From: an uncultured bacterium
Lineage (GTDB): Bacteria; Bacillota; Clostridia; Lachnospirales; Lachnospiraceae
Length of the DNA: 45,089 nt
Direction: 5' to 3'
Assembly (NCBI GenBank): GCA_945949875.1
Contig: CAMFGH010000009.1
Coordinates: 1 to 45,089 of the forward strand
The notes beneath the pieces were generated by a model. The model worked only from the letters and a program-made list of their open reading frames with translations. It made no database searches and was not told the DNA's origin. The translations under genes and the position numbers were made by a program. Shown one piece after another: positions 7,394 through 16,046 of this stretch (position 1 is the stretch's first letter; each line of letters starts with the position of its first letter).

Positions 7394-9607
7394 ATGAAAA
7401 AAGTAGAATTGTTAGCTCCCTGCGGAAATTATGAGAGCTTTTTAGCGGCTGTAAATGCCGGAGCGGATGCTGTTTATTTAGCCGGAAATAAATATGGTGC
7501 CAGAGCCTATGCAGATAACTTTTCAGAAGAAACTTTGATTCAGGTGATCCACCTGGCCCATTTGTGGGATGTAAAGGTTTATATGACCGTAAATACACTG
7601 GTCAAAGAAGAGGAGTTTGGTGAATTATATGACTATATGAATCCTTATGTCTCTGCCGGGCTGGACGGAGCTATTATACAGGATCTTGGTGTATTTTCTT
7701 TTTTTCAGGAGACATTCCCTTCTCTGGAACTTCATGCCAGTACACAGATGACTATAACCGGTGTATACGGTGCAGACTATTTAAAGAAAAAAGGCTGTAA
7801 AAGAATTGTTCCTTCCCGGGAACTTTCTTTGCATGAAATCTGCGAGATTAAAAAAAGAACGAATCTGGAAATTGAGGCTTTTATTCACGGAGCCATGTGT
7901 TATTGTTATTCCGGAAAATGCCTTATGAGCAGTTTTATCGGAGGACGTAGTGGTAACAGAGGACGCTGTGCTCAGCCATGCCGGTTACCATACCGGATTC
8001 AGGGAAAAGAGCAGTATTACCTCAGCCTGAAAGATATGAATACTCTTTTGGATATTCCACGATTAATCGATGCAGGAATCGATTCTTTTAAAATTGAAGG
8101 ACGTATGAAAAAGCCGGAATATGTTGCAGGCGTGGTATCCCTTTATCGAAAATATATTGATCTGTATCAGAAGAATCCTAAAGGGTTCCATGTTGATGAA
8201 AAGGATATGGAGCTCCTGAGTCAGCTTTATATACGAAGCGAAACAGGAAATGGATATTATGATAAACCACGTGGAAGGGATATGATTACCTTATCACAAC
8301 CGGGATATAATGGTACCGATGAAAAAAAACTTCAGTTTTTAAGGGAAAAATATCTCCGGGAACTTCCTAAAATTGCTGTTTCATTAAACATTTGTCTGCA
8401 GAAGGATAAGCCTATATATGGGAAAATCCAGGTCTGTATGCCATCTTTTTTTCATAACGAAAAAAGAAATGTAACCTCTGAACAGATTACCTGTGAATTG
8501 GAAGGTGCTGTGGTTGGACTGGCCTTAAATCGAGCTGCAACAGCAGAGGACATCAAAAAGCAGATGTCAAAATTGGGAAATACTTCCTTTGTTCTGGACA
8601 AATGTGATGTACAGATGGAAAGTGATCTGTTTGTACCGGTCAAGGTTTTAAATGAATTCCGTAGAGCACTGATTCAAAAAGTTTATGAGAAAATAAATCA
8701 GTTTTATGGATTGGATTACCCGGAAGTTTCTGTATTGGAGAAAGAACCGGAATTTCATGTTGGAAAAAGCCAGGAAATTATCGTTTCTGTTATGAGCCGG
8801 GATCAGTTTCATGCTGCTCTTATATCGGAATCCGATACTGTTTTGATAGACAGTGATCTAATATATGATGGCATAATTTCATCTTTTGAGTTGAAAGCAT
8901 TATCGGAACAGAAAAAATGGGGAATAAAACTGCCGGAAATCATCAGACTGCATGATGAGAAATATCTGGAGAAAATAAACGAAATGATAGCTCTTAAACC
9001 GGATGTGATTTCCTGCAATAGTCTGGATGCTCTGGGATATGTTAAACAGTCTTCTTTTTCCGGAAGTGTAATAGGAGATGCCGGATTGTATGCATGGAAC
9101 AGCCGGTGTGTAGAATACCTCTGCCATGATCTGGATCGTGTAACACTTCCCCTTGAATTAAACAGTGGAGAGATCAGAACGGTCTGCAAAGCATTGGGGG
9201 ATAGTGTGGACCATGTAGATATGGTCGTATATGGAAAAGCACCGCTTATGGTCACAGCAAACTGTCTGAAATTGACGACGGGAAAATGCAATCATAACAG
9301 GCAGGAACTGCTTTTCATGAAAGACAGAATGGGACATGATTTTTCCGTTTATACCAACTGTAATCATTGTTATAATATGATATATAATTATCTGCCCACA
9401 TCCCTGCATGATTCTATCTGGATGCTTTTGGAAGATGGAATAGGTCATTTTAGAATCGATTTTACTGATGAGTCGGGAAAAGATGCAGCGCTTGTGATTC
9501 AAACTTTTAAAGATTTGATTTCATCTAATCCAAGTAGAAAGCATTGTGAAAAAGTAAGATTACCTTTTGAGGTGACAAACGGGCATATGAGACGAGGCGT
9601 ACAATAA
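7394..9607 (+). CDS. U32 family peptidase-like protein with DUF3656-type C-terminal region
   Basis: 737 residues. The N-terminal 300 residues form the U32 domain (LLAPCGNYESFLAAVNAGADAVY at the start; TIM-barrel-like). The conserved cysteine cluster lies at about residues 169-196 (CYCYSGKC...GRCAQPC). In the family this matches an iron-sulfur-type cluster used in RNA or tRNA hydroxylation (TrhP/RlhA relatives) rather than proteolysis, despite the peptidase name. The long C-terminal part, with a further cysteine group (CNHNRQ...NCNHCYN) near its end, fits the DUF3656 architecture common in Clostridia. A GAGGATAT ribosome site sits before the ATG. The ftsW-like gene begins 3 bases after the stop, suggesting translational coupling. 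Confidence 0.85.
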   Translation: MKKVELLAPCGNYESFLAAVNAGADAVYLAGNKYGARAYADNFSEETLIQVIHLAHLWDVKVYMTVNTLVKEEEFGELYDYMNPYVSAGLDGAIIQDLGVFSFFQETFPSLELHASTQMTITGVYGADYLKKKGCKRIVPSRELSLHEICEIKKRTNLEIEAFIHGAMCYCYSGKCLMSSFIGGRSGNRGRCAQPCRLPYRIQGKEQYYLSLKDMNTLLDIPRLIDAGIDSFKIEGRMKKPEYVAGVVSLYRKYIDLYQKNPKGFHVDEKDMELLSQLYIRSETGNGYYDKPRGRDMITLSQPGYNGTDEKKLQFLREKYLRELPKIAVSLNICLQKDKPIYGKIQVCMPSFFHNEKRNVTSEQITCELEGAVVGLALNRAATAEDIKKQMSKLGNTSFVLDKCDVQMESDLFVPVKVLNEFRRALIQKVYEKINQFYGLDYPEVSVLEKEPEFHVGKSQEIIVSVMSRDQFHAALISESDTVLIDSDLIYDGIISSFELKALSEQKKWGIKLPEIIRLHDEKYLEKINEMIALKPDVISCNSLDALGYVKQSSFSGSVIGDAGLYAWNSRCVEYLCHDLDRVTLPLELNSGEIRTVCKALGDSVDHVDMVVYGKAPLMVTANCLKLTTGKCNHNRQELLFMKDRMGHDFSVYTNCNHCYNMIYNYLPTSLHDSIWMLLEDGIGHFRIDFTDESGKDAALVIQTFKDLISSNPSRKHCEKVRLPFEVTNGHMRRGVQ

Positions 9608-9610
9608 TCC

Positions 9611-11065
9611 ATGGAACACTATGTGATCGCATTATCGAAATATTTTATAGCCATTTTTCTGGCTTTATATACCTATGAATGTTTTGCTGTTTTCCGATTC
9701 CAGGATGAAGAAAGAAGAAAAGGGATATACACCAGACAGATCATTCTGATGTTCTTCTTTCATTTTTCCGCATTTCTTACGATTTGCGTACAGACCGGAG
9801 AACTACAGTATTTATTTTTTTATGCATTTCAGCAGCTGGCCATTTTTGCAACACTGGTATTATTTGAATTATTTTACCCTACCCTGAACAGACTGATCGT
9901 TCATAACATGTGTATGCTTCTTACCATTGGCTTTATTATTTTGACCAGGCTCAGTTTTGAAAAAGCCATGAAGCAGTTTATCATTGTGGTTATTTCACTT
10001 GTGATCTCCATGATTATTCCGCATTTTATCTATAAAATGAAATTCTTAAAAAATCTAAGCTGGTTATATGCTTTGATTGGGATTATCTCTTTAGGGATAG
10101 TGTTGCTGCTGGGTTCTATAACCAATGGGTCCAAAATCTCCTATACCATAGCAGGTATTACATTTCAACCTTCTGAATTTGTGAAGATCATATTTGTATT
10201 TTTTATTGCAAGTGCGTTATATCAATCTTCAAAATTTCTTCATGTGGTTTATGTCACGTTGGTAGCAGCAGTACATGTTCTCATTTTAGTTGTTTCAAAA
10301 GATCTTGGTGGAGCACTTATCTTTTTTATGACTTATGTTTTAATGGTATATCTGGCCACTCATAAGATTCGTTATCTGCTGCTGGGATTAGGTGGCGGAT
10401 GTGCAGCGTCCATTGTTGCGTATCAGATTTTTTCCCATATTCAGACAAGGGTGCAGGCATGGCGTGATCCCTGGTCCGTCATAGACGGAGATGGATATCA
10501 GATTACGCAGTCTCTGTTTTCTCTGGGAAGAGGTGAATTGTTTGGTCTGGGCCTTTTTAAAGGAGCTCCGGATGATATTCCATTTGTAGAACAGGATTTT
10601 ATTTTTTCTGCAGTAGTGGAAGAAATGGGACTCATTGTGGGTCTCTGCCTGATCTTAATCTGCCTCAGCTGTTTTATCATGTTTATGAATATATCCATGA
10701 AATTGAAAGACAGATTTTACCAGCTTGTGGCGTTTGGACTAGGCGTTTTGTATATCTTCCAGATCTTTTTGACCATTGGCGGAGATACAAAATTTATACC
10801 ATTAACCGGTGTTACGCTGCCCCTTGTCAGCTATGGTGGCAGTTCCGTATTGACTATTTTAATTATGTTTTCTATTATAGAAGGTCTGTTTATGATCAGA
10901 CTTGATGAAGGGGCTAAAAGTGCAAGAAGAAAACAAAAAGCAACCAGAAGAGAGACAACTGAATCAGAACCTTCTTTCCGACGGTCAAGACAACCGGAAG
11001 AGGAAAGACAACCGGAAGAGGAAAGACAACCGGAAGATGACGGACAGCAGGAACAGGAAAGATAG
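9611..11065 (+). CDS. FtsW/RodA/SpoVE family peptidoglycan polymerase
   Basis: 484-residue polytopic membrane protein of the SEDS family, which polymerises lipid II into glycan strands together with a class B PBP. Family marks are PSEFVKI, KDLGG, VVEEMG and GVTLPLVSYGGSS. It is longer than typical FtsW (about 380-400) because of three or so extra N-terminal membrane segments and a charged cytoplasmic tail (residues about 435-484) that holds three copies of RQPEEE/D. The tail overlaps the start of the following PBP gene in another frame. Pairing with a PBP is the usual polymerase-transpeptidase arrangement; whether it serves division, elongation or sporulation cannot be decided from sequence. 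Confidence 0.88.
   Translation: MEHYVIALSKYFIAIFLALYTYECFAVFRFQDEERRKGIYTRQIILMFFFHFSAFLTICVQTGELQYLFFYAFQQLAIFATLVLFELFYPTLNRLIVHNMCMLLTIGFIILTRLSFEKAMKQFIIVVISLVISMIIPHFIYKMKFLKNLSWLYALIGIISLGIVLLLGSITNGSKISYTIAGITFQPSEFVKIIFVFFIASALYQSSKFLHVVYVTLVAAVHVLILVVSKDLGGALIFFMTYVLMVYLATHKIRYLLLGLGGGCAASIVAYQIFSHIQTRVQAWRDPWSVIDGDGYQITQSLFSLGRGELFGLGLFKGAPDDIPFVEQDFIFSAVVEEMGLIVGLCLILICLSCFIMFMNISMKLKDRFYQLVAFGLGVLYIFQIFLTIGGDTKFIPLTGVTLPLVSYGGSSVLTILIMFSIIEGLFMIRLDEGAKSARRKQKATRRETTESEPSFRRSRQPEEERQPEEERQPEDDGQQEQER
10988..11037 (+). repeat. 18-bp tandem repeat, about 2.8 copies, in the ftsW-pbp overlap
   Basis: Unit AGACAACCGGAAGAGGAA, copies at 10988, 11006 and 11024 (last partial). It codes RQPEEE in the SEDS frame and KDNRKR in the PBP frame if translation of the PBP begins upstream. 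Confidence 0.85.
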
Positions 11066-12491
11066 CAAAAAGAAGAAAAAATCAAAGAACAGAGAAATCC
11101 TGTTTGTTACCTATACTTTTGTTTGTATCTTTCTTGCCATGATGAGCTATATCTGCTTCTATGTGTATACCCACGAAGAAGTTATGATCAATAACAGTTA
11201 TAATGCAGGTCAGCAAATGCTGGTTCTGCAAAACAGAAGAGGAAGCATTTATTCAAAAGATGGTGATGTTTTAGCAAAAACTGTTGTACAGGATGATGGT
11301 TCGGAAGTGCGTGAGTATCCCTACGGGGAAGTTTTTTCTCATGTGGTTGGATATTCGACCAAAGGAAAAACCGGGGTAGAAGCACTGGCAAATTATTATC
11401 TGATTCAGTCCAATGCTCCTTTAAATGAAAAAATGAACAATAATATTGCTAATCAGAAAAATCCCGGTGACAGCGTTTATACTACGTTGGAGACAAGCAT
11501 GCAGGAAGCTGCATACAATGCCCTTGGTGTGTACGATGGGGCTATCATTGCTACAAATCCCAAAACCGGAGAGGTGCTTGCCATGGTGTCGAAGCCGGGA
11601 TTTGATCCAAATGAGATCGCATCGGTCTGGGAAGATCTGATAGAAGATGATGAATCCAGTGTGTTACTGAATCGTGCCACGCAGGGACTTTATCCACCGG
11701 GATCTACCTTTAAAATTGTTACAGCTCTGGAATATCTGAAGGAAAATCCGGATACGTATCAGAATTATCATTTTACCTGTAACGGTTCCATTACCATAGA
11801 TGGATCCAAAATCAAATGCTACCACGGTGTCAATCATGGATATGTGGACTTGAAGAAATCTTTTGCAAAATCCTGTAATTCCTCTTTTGCCAATATTTCC
11901 ACGAAAATCGATTGGAATGCATTTGATAAAACCCTGGATCAGTTACTGTTTGGACAAAAGCTTCCCTTTGACATGGAGTCATCGGTCAGCATGATCAATG
12001 CAGACCCGGATAGTTCCGCAGAAAATAAGATTCAGACCTCTATCGGACAAGGGGAGACTTTGGTTACACCCCTTCATATGAATATGATCACATGCGCTAT
12101 CGCAAATGAGGGTGTTTTAAAATGTCCTTATGTGATGGACCGGGTTGAAAATAATAACGGTGCCATTATGAAAAAATTTTCTTCCAATAGTTCCAAGAGG
12201 CTTATGGATAGTGATACATCTCAAATTTTAACGGAACTTATGACGGAAGTGGTTGAAAATGGTACTGCAACCAAATTATCCGGACAATTATATACTGCTG
12301 CAGGAAAAACCGGTTCAGCTGAATACAATAGCGAGAGCGATTCCCATGCCTGGTTTACCGGATTTGCACCGGCAGAGGATCCGCAGGTCTGTGTGACAGT
12401 TATCATAGAGGGAGCCGGTTCCGGTGGGGATCATGCGGTGCCTATTGCCAGAAGGGTATTTGATGCTTATTTCAGTAATCACAGGGAATAG
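11037..12491 (+). CDS. Class B penicillin-binding protein (PBP2/PbpA-like transpeptidase)
   Basis: Single-pass membrane transpeptidase that crosslinks peptidoglycan. With the ATG at 11037 it is 484 residues: a very basic N-terminus, one membrane segment at about 22-45, a short dimerisation region, and a transpeptidase domain with S-x-x-K (STFK, Ser223), S-x-N (SCN, 279-281) and KTG (424-426). No PASTA domains. The frame stays open upstream to 10902, so a longer basic N-terminal tail is possible. GGAAG touches the chosen ATG and GGAAGAGG at 11014-11021 lies 15 bases away, so the ribosome site is not decisive. It overlaps the SEDS gene by 29 bases at least, implying coupled translation of polymerase and transpeptidase. 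Confidence 0.9.
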   Translation: MTDSRNRKDSKKKKKSKNREILFVTYTFVCIFLAMMSYICFYVYTHEEVMINNSYNAGQQMLVLQNRRGSIYSKDGDVLAKTVVQDDGSEVREYPYGEVFSHVVGYSTKGKTGVEALANYYLIQSNAPLNEKMNNNIANQKNPGDSVYTTLETSMQEAAYNALGVYDGAIIATNPKTGEVLAMVSKPGFDPNEIASVWEDLIEDDESSVLLNRATQGLYPPGSTFKIVTALEYLKENPDTYQNYHFTCNGSITIDGSKIKCYHGVNHGYVDLKKSFAKSCNSSFANISTKIDWNAFDKTLDQLLFGQKLPFDMESSVSMINADPDSSAENKIQTSIGQGETLVTPLHMNMITCAIANEGVLKCPYVMDRVENNNGAIMKKFSSNSSKRLMDSDTSQILTELMTEVVENGTATKLSGQLYTAAGKTGSAEYNSESDSHAWFTGFAPAEDPQVCVTVIIEGAGSGGDHAVPIARRVFDAYFSNHRE

Positions 12492-12523
12492 GTCTTGTTT
12501 CCGGGGGTGGAATATCTTATACC

Positions 12524-12552
12524 TTGCGTAACATGTCCTTTTGCATTATACT
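12524..12552 (+). promoter_or_regulatory. Promoter of the Nudix gene
   Basis: TTGCGT at 12524-12529, 17-base spacer, TATACT at 12547-12552; start codon 40 bases downstream. Confidence 0.6.
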
Positions 12553-12592
12553 TTGTAATAAGTAATTGAACACACCATACGGAGGTATTGCA

Positions 12593-13036
12593 ATGATTGA
12601 AGCAACCAGTTGCGGCGGTGTGGTTATTTTCCGGGGTAAGATACTTCTGCTTTATAAGAATTACAAGAATAAGTATGAAGGATGGGTATTACCAAAAGGA
12701 ACTGTTGAAGACGGGGAAGAGTATAAACAGACAGCTCTTCGAGAAGTACTGGAAGAATCAGGTGCAAAAGCAACCATCATGAAGTATATCGGGAAAAGCG
12801 AATATACATTCAATGTACCGGATGATGTTGTAGACAAGGATGTACATTGGTATCTGATGATGGCCGACAGTTATTATAGTAAACCACAGCGTGAAGAATT
12901 CTTTGTGGATTCTGGATATTACAAATACCATGAAGCGTATCATTTGTTAAAGTTTGCAAACGAAAAGCAGATTCTTGAAAAAGCTTATCATGAGTATTTA
13001 GAACTAAAGAAAAAAAATCAATGGTTTAAAAAATGA
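12593..13036 (+). CDS. Nudix hydrolase
   Basis: 147 residues. The Nudix box G-x5-E-x7-RE-x2-EE-x-G is complete at residues 36-57 (GTVEDGEEYKQTALREVLEE then SG), preceded by GWVLPKG as in Ap4A/(di)nucleoside polyphosphate-type Nudix enzymes. It hydrolyses an X-linked nucleoside diphosphate; the substrate cannot be read from sequence. GGAGG at 12581-12585 fixes the ATG 12593 start; a TTG at 12566 is also in frame but upstream of this site. Own promoter and terminator, so monocistronic. Confidence 0.9.
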   Translation: MIEATSCGGVVIFRGKILLLYKNYKNKYEGWVLPKGTVEDGEEYKQTALREVLEESGAKATIMKYIGKSEYTFNVPDDVVDKDVHWYLMMADSYYSKPQREEFFVDSGYYKYHEAYHLLKFANEKQILEKAYHEYLELKKKNQWFKK

Positions 13037-13042
13037 AAATGA

Positions 13043-13091
13043 GGCTGTACTTTCACGGATTTTTATTCGTTAAAGTAACAGCCTTGTTTTT
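13043..13091 (+). terminator. Terminator between the Nudix and HD-GYP genes, possibly bidirectional
   Basis: GGCTGT-ACTTT at 13043-13053 pairs with AAAGT-(A)-ACAGCC ending at 13083, one bulged base, then TTGTTTTT. The A-rich left flank gives a T-rich tail on the minus strand too, so it may also serve the convergent HD-GYP gene. Confidence 0.75.
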
Positions 13092-13111
13092 ACAATATTT
13101 CATATTTGGAA

Positions 13112-13969
13112 TTATTTGCATGAAACAATAGACAGATCTTTTTTCAGGTTAAGATTTATGATTTCATTTTGTTCTGTTTTTAAAACAGGTTTGGAAACAT
13201 CATTTGGATTGATCATAATGATTTTTCCTTCTTTTCCATCCGAAAGAGTTGCTTTTTTTCCAATCTGCATCAACGCAATCTTTGATAAGATTTTGGAAAG
13301 CATTTCAGAATCGTATTTTTCTTTTTCCTGTATCATGATCTGTACTGCTTCAAAAGTGTTTTTTGCCGAACGGTATGTTCGGTCAGAGGTCAGTGCTTCA
13401 TAGGTATCCGTAATCGAAAGAAGTTTTGCATATCTGGAAATTTGGTTTTCTTTCAGTTTGGAAGGATAACCGCTGCCATCACATTTTTCATGATGCATTA
13501 AAATGGCTTTTAAAACTGCATCTGGTACATTTTTATCCGACAGAAACTGAAAAGCTTTCATAGGATGACCTTTTATATGTAAAAATTCTAAATCGGTTAA
13601 TTTCACATTTTTCATTACAATTTCATTTGGAATAAGCAGAAGTCCAAAATCAATCAAAAAGCCGCTGATTATGATATCATTTATTTCATCTTCTGAAAAA
13701 TCAGTCCATTTTGCAAAAATACCGGACAATAATCCACAATTCAAGCAGTGGGCGTAGATTATCTCATTATTTTTTAACGGACGGTCATAAATATATTCTA
13801 TTAATTCTTCTGATGAACTGACGCAGTTCTGCATACTTACATTGATATGCAGAAAAGTGTTGATATCAAGATCACAGGTGCCGTTTATCACGCCGGAAAG
13901 CATATTTTTAAACATAGCCAGTGAAGAATTATATACAATATTGACTTTTTTCATTTTATCGTTTTCCAT
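13112..13969 (-). CDS. HD-GYP-type protein with a degenerate HD motif
   Basis: 285 residues. HD-GYP proteins are c-di-GMP phosphodiesterases. Residues about 60-215 follow the family: HP (135-136), HH (159-160), DGSGYP (164-169) and the D-TYEALTSDRTYR helix (188-200). The first signature, normally HDIGK, reads IDFGL (106-110), so the metal-binding His is lost while the Asp is kept. Activity may be reduced or absent. The first 55 residues and last 70 match nothing I recognise. The frame opens earlier (to 14077), but AGAGGA at 13978-13983 is spaced 8 bases from the ATG at 13969, which gives MENDKMKK. It stands alone on the minus strand, divergent from a small plus-strand operon. Confidence 0.8.
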   Translation of the reverse strand: MENDKMKKVNIVYNSSLAMFKNMLSGVINGTCDLDINTFLHINVSMQNCVSSSEELIEYIYDRPLKNNEIIYAHCLNCGLLSGIFAKWTDFSEDEINDIIISGFLIDFGLLLIPNEIVMKNVKLTDLEFLHIKGHPMKAFQFLSDKNVPDAVLKAILMHHEKCDGSGYPSKLKENQISRYAKLLSITDTYEALTSDRTYRSAKNTFEAVQIMIQEKEKYDSEMLSKILSKIALMQIGKKATLSDGKEGKIIMINPNDVSKPVLKTEQNEIINLNLKKDLSIVSCK

Positions 13970-14163
13970 AACGATAATCCTCTTTCGTTGTTCTACAGAC
14001 ATTACAAATTTTATAGATATTATACATAAAAAACATTTCATAATATAGTACGCCTTTTTAGATATCTTTACAATCATTTCTTTTGGAATAAAAATATTTC
14101 GTGGATAAAGTGTCTGTATCGTGATATGATAACCATGAATATAGATAGGTTAGAGGAACTTTT

Positions 14164-14484
14164 ATGCAAAAGTTTTACAAATATATTTACTGGGATGAGA
14201 ATATACCTGAGAAAAAAAGGAATCAGATCAAATGGCGTGTCAAAGTGTCTTTTCGTAAGATGAAACCGGTTTATCTGGTTACTTTGTGTGAAGGACCGGA
14301 TCAGCTTGAAATATATTACAGTCCGATTCTTTTACAAAACTTTTATCGAAAAAATCCCAGGATGATCATAGGAATAGCAGCAACCTATAATGGAGCGATA
14401 GAAATCATCAGGCAGATCACCGAAGAATGCTTTCAAGAAAATCATAACTGTGATCTGAAATATTATTTATCACAAAGGGAATAA
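14164..14484 (+). CDS. Conserved-looking hypothetical protein, 106 aa
   Basis: Not recognised. A soluble, basic protein without signal peptide or membrane segment. The first half is rich in K, R and aromatic residues; the segment GIAATYNGAIEIIRQITEEC (about 76-95) looks like a helix after a strand. AGAGGAAC stands before the ATG, supporting a real gene. It opens a run with the YtfI-like and GerW genes (19 bases to the next start), so a link with sporulation or envelope function is possible but only inferred from position. Confidence 0.65.
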   Translation: MQKFYKYIYWDENIPEKKRNQIKWRVKVSFRKMKPVYLVTLCEGPDQLEIYYSPILLQNFYRKNPRMIIGIAATYNGAIEIIRQITEECFQENHNCDLKYYLSQRE

Positions 14485-14503
14485 TATCCCTGTATGGAGA
14501 TAT

Positions 14504-15400
14504 ATGTTTCACATTATATTATTACTTTTGAAAATAGTCGGAATCATATTACTTGTTGTTTTAGGGATATTGCTTTTGATACTGGCATGTGTTTTGTTTG
14601 TGCCACTGCGGTATAAGGGTGATGTATCCTATATAGAGTCCCCCAGCCTTTCCTGTAAAATTAAATGGATGTTTCCTCTGTTTTTTGGAAAGATTCAATA
14701 TGATACAGAAACCAAAATTGTGCTACGCGTCCTGGGAATACCTGTTTTTTGTTCTGAGCGAAAAAAGAAAGAGAATAAGAAGGCTGAAAGAAATAAAAAT
14801 GCGGGAAAAAATAAAAAATCTGTAAAAAATTCAGAACTCGATAAAGAAAGAAAATCCGGGGATAGCAAGGAAACAGAAACAACAGATAAAGGTAACAGAA
14901 CAGAACGCAATCAAAAAACAGAAAGTCATCAGGAAATAGAAATAAAAGAAAAAACAGAAAAAAAAAGTATTCTGGATTTTCTTAAGAATATCTGGTACAC
15001 AATAAAAGCTATCTGTGCTAAACTAAAACAGGGACGTGAAACAATTGAGAGATATATTGCACTGTGGCGTTCAGAAGAAATGGTGAACAGTCGCAGTATC
15101 GTATGGCAGGAAGTACTTTACCTTCTCAGAACTCTGAAGCCTCAGAGTATAAAGGGTAGTCTGGAGTTTGGATTTGATGATCCTTCCTTAACAGGATATG
15201 GGATGGCGGTGTATGGCATATTCTATTCTGTATGGGGGAAAAACGTGGAGGTCAGACCGGATTTTGAAAATCACTGTTTGAAAGCACTTCTGTCAATAAA
15301 GGGGAAGATAAGAGTATTCCCTTTTGTGAAAGTTCTTTGCAAATTATACTTTAATCAGGATGTTCGAAAATCATTTGCGCAAATAAAGAAGGAGATTTAA
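14504..15400 (+). CDS. DUF2953 (YtfI-like) membrane protein
   Basis: 298 residues. An N-terminal membrane segment (residues about 3-32, almost all I, L, V) is followed by VPLRYKGDVSY and a beta-rich part. A long K/E/N-rich low-complexity insert (about 85-155) comes next, then a C-terminal region (SIKGSLEFGFDDPSLTGYGMAVYG) that is the recognisable DUF2953 signature. In Bacillus the DUF2953 protein YtfI sits directly beside YtfJ/GerW; the same pair occurs here with 2 bases between the genes, which supports the call. Molecular role unknown; sporulation or germination association is by neighbour. Confidence 0.78.
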   Translation: MFHIILLLLKIVGIILLVVLGILLLILACVLFVPLRYKGDVSYIESPSLSCKIKWMFPLFFGKIQYDTETKIVLRVLGIPVFCSERKKKENKKAERNKNAGKNKKSVKNSELDKERKSGDSKETETTDKGNRTERNQKTESHQEIEIKEKTEKKSILDFLKNIWYTIKAICAKLKQGRETIERYIALWRSEEMVNSRSIVWQEVLYLLRTLKPQSIKGSLEFGFDDPSLTGYGMAVYGIFYSVWGKNVEVRPDFENHCLKALLSIKGKIRVFPFVKVLCKLYFNQDVRKSFAQIKKEI

Positions 15401-15402
15401 AA

Positions 15403-15804
15403 ATGCAAAATCATAATTTTGATTCTGTGATAAGTTCACTTTTAAAAGGTATGGATACGGTACTTTCCACCAAAACAGTAGTTGGTGAAGCTACCCAAAT
15501 AGGAGATACCATTATTCTTCCTCTGGTAGATGTGACTTTCGGAATAGGTGCCGGAGCAGGTGCGGGAGATAAAAAGAATAACGGTGGCGGAGGTATGGGT
15601 GGTAAAATGACTCCAAGTGCTGTGCTTGTTATAAAAGACGGATATACAAAACTTGTGAATATCAAGAATCAGGATGCGGTAACCAAAATACTGGATATGA
15701 TTCCTGATCTGGTAGATAAATTCGCTTCGAAACCTGATAAGAACATCATGGAGGATTCAGAAGTAGTTGATATTGCTTTTCCAGATAATAATGCGCCGGA
15801 ATGA
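15403..15804 (+). CDS. ytfJ: GerW family sporulation protein (YtfJ)
   Basis: 133 residues. The family is required for normal spore germination in Bacillus. Characteristic segments are the start HNFDSVISSLLKGMDTVLST, VVGEATQIGDTIILPLVDVTFGIGAGAG (residues about 26-54), the glycine-rich patch GGGGMGGKM, and PSAVLVIKDG. AAGGAG precedes the ATG. It follows the YtfI-like gene by 2 bases and is very probably co-transcribed. Its presence suggests a spore-forming organism. Confidence 0.92.
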   Translation: MQNHNFDSVISSLLKGMDTVLSTKTVVGEATQIGDTIILPLVDVTFGIGAGAGAGDKKNNGGGGMGGKMTPSAVLVIKDGYTKLVNIKNQDAVTKILDMIPDLVDKFASKPDKNIMEDSEVVDIAFPDNNAPE

Positions 15805-15822
15805 TTTTTTTCCGGCGTTTGT
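15794..15822 (+). terminator. Terminator overlapping the end of ytfJ
   Basis: CGCCGGA (15794-15800, inside the last codons) pairs with TCCGGCG (15811-15817), then TTTGT. Short T-tract, so possibly leaky into the small gene downstream. Confidence 0.55.
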
Positions 15823-15859
15823 CATATAATCCAATAAGATGGTATAAGGGATATAAATT

Positions 15860-15997
15860 GTGAAACGTGTTATTGGGTTGATTTTATTTTGGGTTGCAGT
15901 AGGCATGTTATTGATGATGCTGATCAGTAATACTGTTGTTGGGATTATATTAATTGCAGTCATGTTGGTCATTGGATATAATCTTTTTTGCCTTTAA
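15860..15997 (+). CDS. Small two-helix membrane protein, 45 aa
   Basis: Starts with GTG (MKRVIGLILFWVAVGMLL...) and ends GYNLFCL. Two hydrophobic stretches (residues 4-21 and 27-40) are separated by SNTV, giving a hairpin of two short membrane helices. The ribosome site AAGGGA at 15846-15851 has 8-base spacing. Small proteins of this kind occur in other Lachnospiraceae as far as I recall, but no function is known to me. Its place between ytfJ and the coiled-coil gene hints at a sporulation or envelope role only by proximity. Confidence 0.65.
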   Translation: MKRVIGLILFWVAVGMLLMMLISNTVVGIILIAVMLVIGYNLFCL

Positions 15998-16046
15998 AAA
16001 CTTTCTTTCGTTGTCTTTTCGAAAGACAAGAGGAGTGTTTTAACAA

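Noticed and set aside
10902-11065. Frameshift joining the SEDS and PBP genes
   Set aside because: Both frames are intact with all family motifs, and the overlap lies in low-complexity tails; two separate genes with coupled translation explain it.
14041-14077. Longer N-terminus with a membrane segment for the HD-GYP protein
   Set aside because: The strong ribosome site is at 13978-13983 for the ATG at 13969; the earlier start has none.
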